A stretch of DNA of 64,000 bases, from contig CAZKMA010000015.1 of the NCBI GenBank assembly GCA_964553615.1, positions 14,133 through 78,132 on the forward strand, written 5' to 3'. Below, piece by piece: positions 23,399 to 32,113 of the stretch. How positions within the stretch are numbered: position 1 is the stretch's first letter; every line of letters starts with the position of its first letter. A program made the position numbers and the translations under genes. Source of the DNA: DATKUC01 sp964553615. GTDB lineage: Bacteria; Spirochaetota; Spirochaetia; DSM-27196; DATKUC01. The notes beneath the pieces were generated by a model, which made no database searches, had not been told where the DNA came from, and was given only the letters and a program-made list of their open reading frames with translations.

Positions 23399-25456
23399 GT
23401 GGGAAAGACCGCGAAGAGGCTGCGCGCCGCACTGTTCATTTCGGCAATTGTCGTCGGATTCGTCACGGGCACCGGGCACGTTGCGGCGCAACAGATTGAC
23501 ATGGCCTCGGTCCGGTCGAACGACGAACTGCGCCGTGGTGTTATTGCCTTTTACAACGGGTACTACAACGAATCGGTCCTTGCCTTTCAGAAATCACTTC
23601 AGTACAAATCGGACAACACGCGAGCACACTTCTGGCTTGGGCGGGCCTACTACTATGCAGGGTTCGACGACGCGGCGCTCGGAGAATGGCGATTTCTATC
23701 GGATCATGGCGACTCATCTCCCTACCTGCAGAATCTTATCGGGACCATAGCCTGGAGACGGGGACTGACCCGGGAGAATGCGGGTGGTACCAGATATGTA
23801 ATGAGCGGTGAGGTAGTGGGGAAGGTCCAGGATACCACACTGTTTTCCCGGCCTGCAAATGTCGTTGCCCGATCCGACGGAAGTTACTATGTCACCTCTT
23901 TCGCGACACAAACGGTGGACGTTTTTGACGTCAATGGACGCCGGCGGGAGGTCTTTCGCGGCGGTCTCGAGGGGTTCGACGGTCCGTTTGATGTAGCAGA
24001 AGCGGCGAATGGTGATATCTATGTGAGCGAGTATTACGCCAACCGAATTGCGCTCTGCGGGCCGAACGGGAATAAGATCAAGACCTTCGGCGGGACCGGC
24101 AAGGGGGCTGGTTCACTTGTCGGCCCTCAGTACCTCGCCACCGACTCGGGAGGTTTCCTGTACGTGACCAGCTGGGGAAGCGGTATCGTATCGAAGTTTG
24201 ACTCGAATGGGACGTTTATCCTCTCCTTTGGCGGCAGTCAGGACGGGTTTGCAGGATTACAGAAACCGACCGGTGTTGCCGTCATGCACGGCCGGGTATA
24301 CGTGGCGGACCAGGGAGCGAAACAGATTGATGTTTTCGATGAGAGCGGAAATTTCATTACTTCAATCGCCCAGGGCATGGTATCCATGCCCGAAGATCTT
24401 TCCGTCTTTTCCCCCGGGAAGCTCCTGGTAGCAGATACAACACGTCTTCTGGTCGTCAACACGGATCAGGATACCGTTGCCGTTCTCTCCGACCTGGAGG
24501 GACGCGGGAGCCGGGTAACTTCAGCAGCCGTCGGGGCAAACGGTTCCGTTATCTCCTGTGATTTCAACACGAGCAAGATCTACCTCCTTTCGAACATTAC
24601 CGACCTGTACACTGCACTTTTTGTTCAGATTGACAGGGTCGATGCGTCGAAGTTTCCGACCGTCACCGCCGACGTGACCGTACAGGATAGAAACGGAAAC
24701 CCAATAGTTGGACTGGATGCGTCGAATTTCCGGATTACCGAGAATGGTTTATCGGTCTCCGGCGAACCCAGCCTTCTGTTCGCCGGGTATAGCGAGAAGA
24801 CGCCTGGCGTAGTGCTTCTTGCCGACCGCTCAAAAACCATGCAGCAGTACATTCGTCAGATGCAGGACGCTGCGGGCGGGCTGTATGACGCTCTCGGTGG
24901 ATCGAAGCTGGAGGTGGTTTCCGCGGGGAAGTCTCCGGTAATTGAGACTCAATCCGGTGCTGGTCGTGCGTCGGTCGTTTCGGCGGCCGCGCAAAACGGG
25001 TCCTACGCTTCGGATTGGGCATTTGATCAGGGCGTGCGGTTGTCCGGCTCGGAGTTGCTGAAGCAACGCGGAAAGCGCGCAATCGTCTTTGTCACGCAGG
25101 GGCAACTCGGGCAGGACGCGTTCAAGAGCTATGGCCTGCAGGAACTCACCCAATATCTCGAAAACAACGGCATAACGTTCTCCGCAGTCCTGGTTGACAA
25201 AAAGAAACCAAGTGCACAGCTTCAGTATCTGGTCAAGAATACCGGAGGAGAGATGTACTATCTGTACAGTCCCACCGGTGTGGCGGAGGTAGTGAAAGAC
25301 TTGCGCGCGAAAAAAAACGGCAGCTATGTACTGCAATATGAATCCCGGCATCAGACGGATTTCGGCCGGGCGTACATTCCGCTCGAGGTTGAGTTGTATG
25401 TCATGCGTCGTACCGGCAGAGGTGAAGCCGGCTACTACGGACCACTCAAGTTCTGA
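23399..25456 (+). CDS. Secreted TPR / NHL beta-propeller / vWA-like protein
   Basis: 685 residues from GTG 23399 behind GGGAGGG; this start gives a clear signal peptide (GKTAKRLRAALFISAIVVGFVTGTGHVAAQ). Domains: two TPR units (about 40-115), an NHL-type six-bladed propeller (about 140-410; repeated motifs such as GPFDVAEAANGDIYVSEYYANRI and PTGVAVMHGRVYVADQGAKQIDVFDESG), a beta-sandwich linker with VTVQDRNGNPIVGLDASNFRITENG, and a vWA-like domain beginning GVVLLADRSKTM (DxSxT in place of the MIDAS DxSxS). Periplasmic or surface protein, likely a binding platform. Function unknown. Confidence 0.85.
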   Translation: MGKTAKRLRAALFISAIVVGFVTGTGHVAAQQIDMASVRSNDELRRGVIAFYNGYYNESVLAFQKSLQYKSDNTRAHFWLGRAYYYAGFDDAALGEWRFLSDHGDSSPYLQNLIGTIAWRRGLTRENAGGTRYVMSGEVVGKVQDTTLFSRPANVVARSDGSYYVTSFATQTVDVFDVNGRRREVFRGGLEGFDGPFDVAEAANGDIYVSEYYANRIALCGPNGNKIKTFGGTGKGAGSLVGPQYLATDSGGFLYVTSWGSGIVSKFDSNGTFILSFGGSQDGFAGLQKPTGVAVMHGRVYVADQGAKQIDVFDESGNFITSIAQGMVSMPEDLSVFSPGKLLVADTTRLLVVNTDQDTVAVLSDLEGRGSRVTSAAVGANGSVISCDFNTSKIYLLSNITDLYTALFVQIDRVDASKFPTVTADVTVQDRNGNPIVGLDASNFRITENGLSVSGEPSLLFAGYSEKTPGVVLLADRSKTMQQYIRQMQDAAGGLYDALGGSKLEVVSAGKSPVIETQSGAGRASVVSAAAQNGSYASDWAFDQGVRLSGSELLKQRGKRAIVFVTQGQLGQDAFKSYGLQELTQYLENNGITFSAVLVDKKKPSAQLQYLVKNTGGEMYYLYSPTGVAEVVKDLRAKKNGSYVLQYESRHQTDFGRAYIPLEVELYVMRRTGRGEAGYYGPLKF

Positions 25457-25478
25457 TACTTCCGGCCTGCGTGCAAAC

Positions 25479-25507
25479 TTGAATTCTGATTGGCCGTGTC
25501 GTATATT
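25479..25507 (+). promoter_or_regulatory. Promoter upstream of clpS (distal)
   Basis: TTGAAT (25479-25484), 17-bp spacer, TATATT (25502-25507). The 219-bp gap to clpS also has a second candidate, TTGAAA (25610-25615) with TATATT (25635-25640), spacing 19. Confidence 0.6.
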
Positions 25508-25675
25508 AGTGACAAGGAACAGGGCCCCACGGAGAGAGTTCGCACTGGCAGCCTTCCGACGGGCAACTTGGCCGCCATGTCCCATTCCATGATTCAGCGA
25601 ACATTATTCTTGAAACTCCGGGCAACTTTTTCGTTATATTGTAGTAGATCCGGAGTGTTGGAGGAGAGGTAATCT

Positions 25676-25996
25676 GTGGCCGAGGAGAGACCGGATCAGA
25701 TTTTTCAGGGAGACACAAAAGAGAAACCAAGAGAGGACGTGAAGGAACCAGACATGTTCCGGGTCGTTCTCCACAACGACGACTACACCAGTATGGAGTT
25801 TGTTGTTGAAGTGTTGATGAAGATTTTTCGTAAGTCACTGGTGGACTCCACCAAGATCATGCTGGATGTTCACCGCAAGGGCGCCGGCCAGGTCGGCGTT
25901 TATACGTACGATGTCGCTGCAACAAAGGTGCAGCAGGTCCATGAACTGGCGAGGGAACGGGAGTTTCCGCTCCGGTGCACCGTAGAACAGGCTTAG
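25676..25996 (+). CDS. clpS: ClpS, N-degron adaptor of ClpA
   Basis: 106 residues from GTG 25676 (GAGGAGAGG upstream). The flexible N-terminus is followed by the ClpS fold: VVLHNDDYTSMEFVVEVLMKIF (N-degron pocket with the Asn-Asp-Asp-Tyr-Thr motif), IMLDVHRKGAGQVGVYTYDVA and AREREFPLRCTVE. It hands proteins with N-terminal Leu, Phe, Trp or Tyr to ClpAP. clpA follows directly. Confidence 0.95.
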   Translation: MAEERPDQIFQGDTKEKPREDVKEPDMFRVVLHNDDYTSMEFVVEVLMKIFRKSLVDSTKIMLDVHRKGAGQVGVYTYDVAATKVQQVHELAREREFPLRCTVEQA

Positions 25997-26037
25997 GATT
26001 GGTTGTCCAGGTGGGGACCCGATAGTCGAGGAAACGA

Positions 26038-28461
26038 ATGAAAGTCAACCAGGAAGTCCAGGACGTCTTAAACGCTGCATTGCAGGAAGCAAAGCAACGA
26101 AATCATGAATATTTAACTCCGGAGCATGTGCTGTATGCCGCACTGCATTTCCAGTATCCCCGAGATGTCATAACTGAATGCGGCGCGGAGCCGGACGAGA
26201 TTCGGACGCAGATTGACAAACACCTGCGGGAAAAGGTCCCCGTGGTGAAAAAGAGCGATCCGGTTCAGTCACTCGGGTTTCAGAACGTCATTCAGCGCGC
26301 CGTTTTCCACACGCAGGCAGCTCAGAAAGAGGAAGTTGATCTCGGAGACATTATTGTCTCGATATTTGATGAAGATCAGTCATTCGGTTCATATTTCATG
26401 CGAAAGGCGGGCATTACCCGTCTGGACCTTCTCCAGGTCATTTCTCACGGCCTTTCCAAGGTTGCCGATCGACCGGAAGGTTTTCATACTTCCGGTGAAG
26501 ATCAGGATGAGGACGAAGAGGAGGGCGGGCGCAAGCGCAAGAATGATCCCCTCGCACAGTTCACGAGCGATCTGACGGACCTTGCGGAGAAGGGGAAACT
26601 CGAGCCGCTTATTGGACGCGAGGACATCCTGGAACGCACAATGCAGGTCCTGTGCCGGCGAATGAAGAACAATCCTGTTCACCTTGGGGACCCTGGCGTT
26701 GGAAAGACTGCAATAACCGAGGGACTCGCCCAGCGGATTGCGCAGGGGAAAGTTCCAGCGCTCTTGCGCGGATACCGGGTCTTCAGTCTGGATATGGGAG
26801 CAATGCTTGCCGGTACCCGGTATAGGGGGGATTTCGAAGAACGGATGAAACTCGTTATCTCCGCGTTACGGAAACGGGAAAATGTAATTCTCTTCATCGA
26901 CGAAATCCACACAATAGTCGGAGCGGGTGCTGTTGCCGGCGGCTCAATGGATGCTTCGAATCTCTTGAAGCCCGCACTCGCTTCGGGAGAGCTTCGGGTT
27001 ATCGGCTCGACAACGTACGAAGAATACCGGAAATATTTCGAGAAGGATCGTGCCCTCTCCCGCCGTTTCCAGAAAATAGAGGTGAACGAACCGAGCGAAG
27101 AAGAGACCGTGAAGATTCTGCAGGGACTCCGAGAGAAGTACGAGTCCTATCACAACGTTCGGTTCACCGATGAGGCGCTTCAGGCTGCCGTGCATCTTTC
27201 CGCCACATTCATCAACGATCGACGTTTGCCTGACAAGGCAATCGATGTCATCGACGAATGCGGTGCCTACACGCGAATGACCACCTTTACCCTTGATGAC
27301 GAGGGAAAGGGGACGGAATCCGAACCGGTGACTATTACGGAGTCGGATATCGAGCGGGTGGTGTCAAAGATCGCGAAGATTCCCGAACGGAGTGTTTCCG
27401 TATCCGAGAAAGATCGTCTCAAGATGCTGGAACCCGATCTGAAACGGGCAATCTTTGGCCAGGATGAGGCGGTGGATGCCGTTGTAAAGGCGGTGAAACG
27501 GTCGCGCGCTGGTTTCAGGAATCCAAACAAGCCGGTGGCAAGTTTCCTCTTCGTTGGTCCCACAGGAGTGGGCAAGACCGAGCTCGCGCGTCAACTGGCA
27601 AGCACGCTCGGCATCGCAATGCTTCGGTTCGACATGAGCGAATACCAGGAAAAGCACACGGTTTCCCGTCTGCTTGGTTCTCCTCCCGGGTATGTCGGAT
27701 ACGACGAGGGTGCGCAGCTCACCGATGCAATTCGAAAGACGCCCCACGCGGTGCTTCTGCTGGATGAAATCGAAAAGGCGCATCCGGATATTTTTAACGT
27801 GCTCCTTCAGGTCATGGACTACGCAACGCTGACAGATAACACCGGAAAGAAGGCAGACTTCCGGAACGTCATAGTCATAATGACGTCGAACGCTGGAGCG
27901 CGGGACATTGGGCGGCCACTCATCGGATTCGGCGACCGGCAGATTACCGGACAGGCCGTGAAGGAAGCGGTGGACCGGGCATTTGCGCCTGAGTTCAGGA
28001 ACCGGCTCGACAAGGTTGTTGTTTTCCGTGTTCTGGAATCAGTTGTCATTGAAGAAATAGTACGGAAAGAAGTGGCCGAGTTCTCGGTCACGCTTGAAGA
28101 GAAGGGTATTCATCTGGAACTCACCCCGGCTTGTGTATCCTGGATTGCCGAACATGGTTACTCGCCGGAATTCGGCGCCAGAAATATCGCGCGTCTGGTC
28201 GAGGAGAAGATAAAGAGTTACTTCGTGGATGCGGTTCTTTTCGGTGATCTGCAGGAAGGCGGTCTCGCAATTGCCGACGTCAAGGACGACGACGTGTCTA
28301 TCACGGCGAAAAAGCAGGAGCCGGCAATAGAAGAAGACAAGCCCCAGCCTGTGGAGCTCCCGGAAACAAACGGAACCGGCACGGATTTGTCGTTGCCGAA
28401 ACCCGAGGACCAGGGTGCGGCTCCCAAAGAGAAGGCAGATGGAGCGGTGTCCGAGGATTGA
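26038..28461 (+). CDS. clpA: ATP-dependent Clp protease ATPase subunit ClpA
   Basis: 807 residues. Clp_N domain (1-150), acidic linker DQDEDEEEGG, AAA1 with Walker A GDPGVGKTA and Walker B VILFIDEIHTI, AAA2 with GPTGVGKTE and VLLLDEIEKAHPD. The ClpP-docking loop IGFGD lies near residue 630. No long middle domain, so ClpA not ClpB/ClpC. An acidic Pro/Glu tail of about 50 residues extends past the usual end. Its partner ClpP is not in the window. Confidence 0.95.
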   Translation: MKVNQEVQDVLNAALQEAKQRNHEYLTPEHVLYAALHFQYPRDVITECGAEPDEIRTQIDKHLREKVPVVKKSDPVQSLGFQNVIQRAVFHTQAAQKEEVDLGDIIVSIFDEDQSFGSYFMRKAGITRLDLLQVISHGLSKVADRPEGFHTSGEDQDEDEEEGGRKRKNDPLAQFTSDLTDLAEKGKLEPLIGREDILERTMQVLCRRMKNNPVHLGDPGVGKTAITEGLAQRIAQGKVPALLRGYRVFSLDMGAMLAGTRYRGDFEERMKLVISALRKRENVILFIDEIHTIVGAGAVAGGSMDASNLLKPALASGELRVIGSTTYEEYRKYFEKDRALSRRFQKIEVNEPSEEETVKILQGLREKYESYHNVRFTDEALQAAVHLSATFINDRRLPDKAIDVIDECGAYTRMTTFTLDDEGKGTESEPVTITESDIERVVSKIAKIPERSVSVSEKDRLKMLEPDLKRAIFGQDEAVDAVVKAVKRSRAGFRNPNKPVASFLFVGPTGVGKTELARQLASTLGIAMLRFDMSEYQEKHTVSRLLGSPPGYVGYDEGAQLTDAIRKTPHAVLLLDEIEKAHPDIFNVLLQVMDYATLTDNTGKKADFRNVIVIMTSNAGARDIGRPLIGFGDRQITGQAVKEAVDRAFAPEFRNRLDKVVVFRVLESVVIEEIVRKEVAEFSVTLEEKGIHLELTPACVSWIAEHGYSPEFGARNIARLVEEKIKSYFVDAVLFGDLQEGGLAIADVKDDDVSITAKKQEPAIEEDKPQPVELPETNGTGTDLSLPKPEDQGAAPKEKADGAVSED

Positions 28462-28505
28462 GTCCAGTGGGAGCAGGATCAGCTTCGCGGGGTTACTAGA
28501 GAGCG

Positions 28506-29240
28506 ATGAGTCGAGCATTCCCGTATCTGAACGAGAACGAACGGTTCCAGTTTCCGCCGGTGGAAGAGGCTACGGAAGAGGGAATTGTCGGAGTCGGCGG
28601 AAACCTGTCTCCGGGAATGCTCCTGTCCGCCTATTCTCAGGGCATCTTCCCCTGGTACTCGCCCGGCGAACCAATCCTGTGGTGGAGTCCGGATCCGCGG
28701 TTCGTTCTTTTTCCGGACAGGCTCCACGTTTCCCATTCAATGAGAAAGCTCCTCAACCAGCGCAAGTTCGAAATTTCCATCGACCGGCAGTTTGAAGCGG
28801 TAATATCTGAGTGCAGAGACACATCCCGGCCGGGTCAGAATGGAACCTGGATAACAGAAGATATTGTGGACGGCTATGTTGAGTTGCACCGGATAGGAGC
28901 TGCACATTCGGTGGAAGTATCCCGGGACGGCAATCTGGTCGGGGGGTTGTACGGAGTATGCCTCGGCAGTTGCTTTTTTGGGGAGTCCATGTTTGCCAGG
29001 GAATCGAACGCATCCAAGGCCGGGTTCATCTCTCTTGTGCGCGCGCTCGTTCCGCAGGGGCTCACGTTTATTGACTGCCAGGTGCCGACCGACCACCTCG
29101 CAAGCCTGGGCGCGGAAGAAATACCACGGGACCGGTTCTATTCTATTCTTCGAGACGCGTTGAAACAGCCGGGGCCAGGTAAAGACTGGAGTCAGTACTT
29201 GAACGCACTCCCGCCGATGAATTCCCGCAGGATCGATTGA
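28506..29240 (+). CDS. aat: Leucyl/phenylalanyl-tRNA-protein transferase
   Basis: 244 residues. Aat attaches Leu or Phe from tRNA to N-terminal Lys/Arg, creating N-degrons for ClpS-ClpAP. Motifs: GIVGVGGNLSPGMLLSAYSQGIFPWYSPGEPILWWSPDPRFVL, GTWITEDIVDGYVELHRIGAAHSVEV and GGLYGVCLGSCFFGESMFAR. The clpS-clpA-aat order puts the whole recognition pathway in one unit. The last 49 bp overlap the convergent nucleoside kinase gene. Confidence 0.96.
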   Translation: MSRAFPYLNENERFQFPPVEEATEEGIVGVGGNLSPGMLLSAYSQGIFPWYSPGEPILWWSPDPRFVLFPDRLHVSHSMRKLLNQRKFEISIDRQFEAVISECRDTSRPGQNGTWITEDIVDGYVELHRIGAAHSVEVSRDGNLVGGLYGVCLGSCFFGESMFARESNASKAGFISLVRALVPQGLTFIDCQVPTDHLASLGAEEIPRDRFYSILRDALKQPGPGKDWSQYLNALPPMNSRRID

Positions 29241-30853
29241 TCCGGGACGTAGCGGCCGGGAATGGGCAGGAAATTCTGCAGGAAGGAGAGGAGGCGCAAT
29301 GCCTCATGATAGACTCCGTCCTGCGGTTTTACGTCCTGGAGCAGGGGTTCGGCAAAGGTCTTCAGAACCCCGAGTTCGTAGTCCAGTGCCGAGTTGAATG
29401 CAACATCTGCCGAGTCCTGATAGGGAAAGATGTTCCGATTTTCTCCTCGCCGGACAGATGCCCACCTGTTGAGGGTCTCAATAGCGCTGTGACCGCGGTA
29501 CTGATAGTCCCGGACCAGGCGACGGACGAGCCGGTTATCGGTTGTCGGTATCCGGTTGTGATCGTCAAGATTTAGCTGGGTGAGTGCCGATACATAGATG
29601 CGATATTTCTGCTCGGGTGCTATTCGCGGCGTAAGCTCCTCGTTCAGCCCATGAATCCCTTCCATGATGACCAACCCGCGCTCCGGAAGGGAGACCGTGG
29701 AGCCGTTGTAGTTTCGCTCGCCGGACTTGAAGTCGAACTCGGGCAGCTGGACTTCTTTTCCCTCAAAAAGGCCGAGCAGGTTGTCGTTCAGGAGATCAAT
29801 GTCGATCGCCCGAATACTCTCGAAGTCGTATTCGCCATTCTCATCCCGCGGCGTCGATTCGCGCGGTACGAAATAGTTGTCGAGTGAAATTGCTACCGGG
29901 AGAAATCCAAGCACGGTGAGTTGAATTGCAAGTTTCTTGGCAAAGGTGGTCTTCCCGGAACTCGATGGCCCGGCAATGAGCACGACCTTGACCTCTCCAC
30001 GCCGTTCATCGATTCGATCCGAGATATCAGCTATCTTCTTGCTGTGAAGGGCTTCGGCAACCCACACGAAATTCTTCACCTGCCGGGTTCGGCTCAAACG
30101 ATTCAGGCGGCCGACCGAATTGATCTCAATCATCCGCCCCCAGTTCTTATACTCCTGATAGATGTTGAAGAGTATGGGGCTCTCCCTGTACGCCTGAAGG
30201 GTGCCCGGCGCGTGAGTTGCCGGATATCGGAGAATGAAGCCGGGGTCGCGAACGAGAATATCGAACGTACTGGCAAGTCCGGTTCTGGGCATCAGCGGGC
30301 CGTGCGAGAGATCCATGAACTCCCCGCATGCGTAGACCGGGATCTTGCTCTCGTTGTGGGACTGAAGGAGGAGCTCTGTGTCGTGCATGCGGTTCTTCTG
30401 AAAATAGGAAAGTGCCTCACCGTATGCAACGACCTTCCGCTGAATGGGAAGATCCTCCGCCACCAAATGGCTCATTTCGTCGACGAGAAGGTTTCTCTCT
30501 TCGTCGCTTATCTGCGTTGAGTCATCGAAGTAATAGAAGTACCCGTCGCCGATTGAGTGGCCAATGATCAGACGTCGATCTGGAAAGGTGTTCCGCGCGG
30601 CGATATACAGAAGAAAACAGAGAGTCCTGCGGTAGATCCGCATTCCGGCCTGAGTATCCAGGGTTACCGGCACCAGAGTGGCGTTTATTTCCAGCCGGTA
30701 GGAGAGACTCGTCAATTCGTTATTGATGAGGGTGGCAACGATCGGGAATTGTCCGCCGTCGATGTTTTCCCGCGCAATAACCTCTCCACTTCGAATCCGG
30801 ATAGGTACCTCGACCGTCCTTCCAGATGGAAGTGCAATGCGAATTGTCTCCAT
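29192..30853 (-). CDS. TGS/ThrRS-like domain fused to uridine kinase (nucleoside kinase)
   Basis: 553 residues from ATG 30853 (CGGAG upstream). The N-terminal half resembles the TGS and second additional domains of threonyl-tRNA synthetase (METIRIALPSGRTVEVP; FPDRRLIIGHSIGDGYFYYF; EMSHLVAEDLPIQR). The C-terminal half (about 290-540) is a uridine-kinase-type P-loop domain: LIAGPSSSGKTTFAKKL, ISLDNYFVPRESTPRDENGEYDFE, LVIMEGIHGLNEEL and RLVRDYQYRGHSA. This architecture occurs in Thermotogae, clostridia and spirochaetes, annotated as nucleoside kinase. It follows the HD-GYP gene by one base. Confidence 0.9.
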   Translation of the reverse strand: METIRIALPSGRTVEVPIRIRSGEVIARENIDGGQFPIVATLINNELTSLSYRLEINATLVPVTLDTQAGMRIYRRTLCFLLYIAARNTFPDRRLIIGHSIGDGYFYYFDDSTQISDEERNLLVDEMSHLVAEDLPIQRKVVAYGEALSYFQKNRMHDTELLLQSHNESKIPVYACGEFMDLSHGPLMPRTGLASTFDILVRDPGFILRYPATHAPGTLQAYRESPILFNIYQEYKNWGRMIEINSVGRLNRLSRTRQVKNFVWVAEALHSKKIADISDRIDERRGEVKVVLIAGPSSSGKTTFAKKLAIQLTVLGFLPVAISLDNYFVPRESTPRDENGEYDFESIRAIDIDLLNDNLLGLFEGKEVQLPEFDFKSGERNYNGSTVSLPERGLVIMEGIHGLNEELTPRIAPEQKYRIYVSALTQLNLDDHNRIPTTDNRLVRRLVRDYQYRGHSAIETLNRWASVRRGENRNIFPYQDSADVAFNSALDYELGVLKTFAEPLLQDVKPQDGVYHEALRLLSFLQNFLPIPGRYVPDQSILREFIGGSAFKY

Positions 30854-30854
30854 G

Positions 30855-32042
30855 TTATTGCAACTCCGATTCCGTTCGCGAAGCATCCGAATACGATCGG
30901 ATGAGTCGCAGTTCGTTGTCAGTCAGTGGACGGGTGATCTGGTGCTCCCGATCCGTGGTTTGCACAATCGGAAACTCGGAGTACCGCTCACCCACTGCGC
31001 TCATTATGACCTTTACCCGGGGAGAGCGCGGATCCTCGTCGTTCACCTCGACAACCATGCCCCTTGTCCCGTTCGCGAGCTGAACGAAAGATCCGAGCGG
31101 ATAGACCGACAGTATCTTGACCAGTGCGCGGAGAACAACCTCATCGTATTGCGTGCCGCGCAACTTGAGGAGATCCAAAATGCTGGTGTGCGGCTCCTGT
31201 GCCTTTCGGTAGGGTCGAGCGCTCGTAAGCGCCGCGTATGATCCGCAGGCGAGGATTATTTTTGCGTACAGCGATATCTTCTCACCGGTCAAACCACGCG
31301 GGTAGCCGGAACCGTTCATTGCCTCGTGGCTCTCCAGGACAGCAAGACAGACACTCATCGGAAAGGAGAACGATTTGAGAATCTTGAACCCGAGAATGGT
31401 GTGTGCAGTAATTGCCTTCTTTTCCTGCGGCGTCAGCGTGCGTTCCGCCATGTAGTACTGTGGAGGCAGTCGTATCATGCCAATTTCATGGGTAAGTGCA
31501 GCGGTGCCAAGATCGATGAGCCGATGTGGTGGTAACTTGAGTGTCAGGCCGATCGCAAGGGAGAGTATGGTTGTCTTTACCGAATGAACCACAATATAGT
31601 TCTTGTCTTCACCCCGCATTTCCGGAATACGGAGGATGTATTTTCGTCGTGTCCGTACATCCTCAATAAGGTCCTTGACCCGATCCGTTATCTGTTGTTG
31701 CGACAACTCATTCCGAGTGACAAAGTTGGTGAAGACTCGTTCGGTGTATTCGAGCAGATCGTGAACGAACACGTCGGTCTCCCGGATCATTGTGTTCTCT
31801 TTCATGTCCTGTTCGAGCGTTGCAACCACCTGCGCATCTGTTTCGGCCGGTCTTGCTGCGGAAGGGGTATCCACTTCGGTGCCGCTCGAACGCACTGTGT
31901 CGAAATTCCATCGGACCAGACGTTCAATAAGCGCCTGGCTGACGGGGGTCTCAGGAGAGAGCAATACGTATTGATCGTCCAGGAAGACCGGTTGATTGAA
32001 ATTATCCCCCGGTGAAAGGGAGCTCACGTTCAATTCATTCAT
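30855..32042 (-). CDS. HD-GYP-like protein with altered metal site
   Basis: 395 residues. N-terminal 1-130 has the DUF3391-like start often preceding HD-GYP. The HD-GYP domain (about 145-300) keeps H153, H185, H214 and the GSGYPRGL signature, but the metal-binding HD reads HE (THEIGM, E186), the HHE motif reads SHE (S238) and the DGSGYP Asp is Asn (N243). A c-di-GMP phosphodiesterase needs most of these, so reduced or no activity is likely; it may be a c-di-GMP sensor. A C-terminal about 70-residue domain follows (LGSFVQLANGTRGMVVEVN), common in HD-GYP proteins. Upstream of the nucleoside kinase. Confidence 0.85.
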   Translation of the reverse strand: MNELNVSSLSPGDNFNQPVFLDDQYVLLSPETPVSQALIERLVRWNFDTVRSSGTEVDTPSAARPAETDAQVVATLEQDMKENTMIRETDVFVHDLLEYTERVFTNFVTRNELSQQQITDRVKDLIEDVRTRRKYILRIPEMRGEDKNYIVVHSVKTTILSLAIGLTLKLPPHRLIDLGTAALTHEIGMIRLPPQYYMAERTLTPQEKKAITAHTILGFKILKSFSFPMSVCLAVLESHEAMNGSGYPRGLTGEKISLYAKIILACGSYAALTSARPYRKAQEPHTSILDLLKLRGTQYDEVVLRALVKILSVYPLGSFVQLANGTRGMVVEVNDEDPRSPRVKVIMSAVGERYSEFPIVQTTDREHQITRPLTDNELRLIRSYSDASRTESELQ

Positions 32043-32054
32043 CTTTGCTTACCG

Positions 32055-32083
32055 TTGACCCCGCTATTCGAATCAATTACACT
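32055..32083 (+). promoter_or_regulatory. Putative promoter for the membrane protein-aminotransferase pair
   Basis: TTGACC (32055-32060), 17-bp spacer, TACACT (32078-32083). A second -10-like TATACT lies at 32090-32095. Confidence 0.45.
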
Positions 32084-32113
32084 TTCGCCTATACTATTAT
32101 AGGGGAAATTCTG

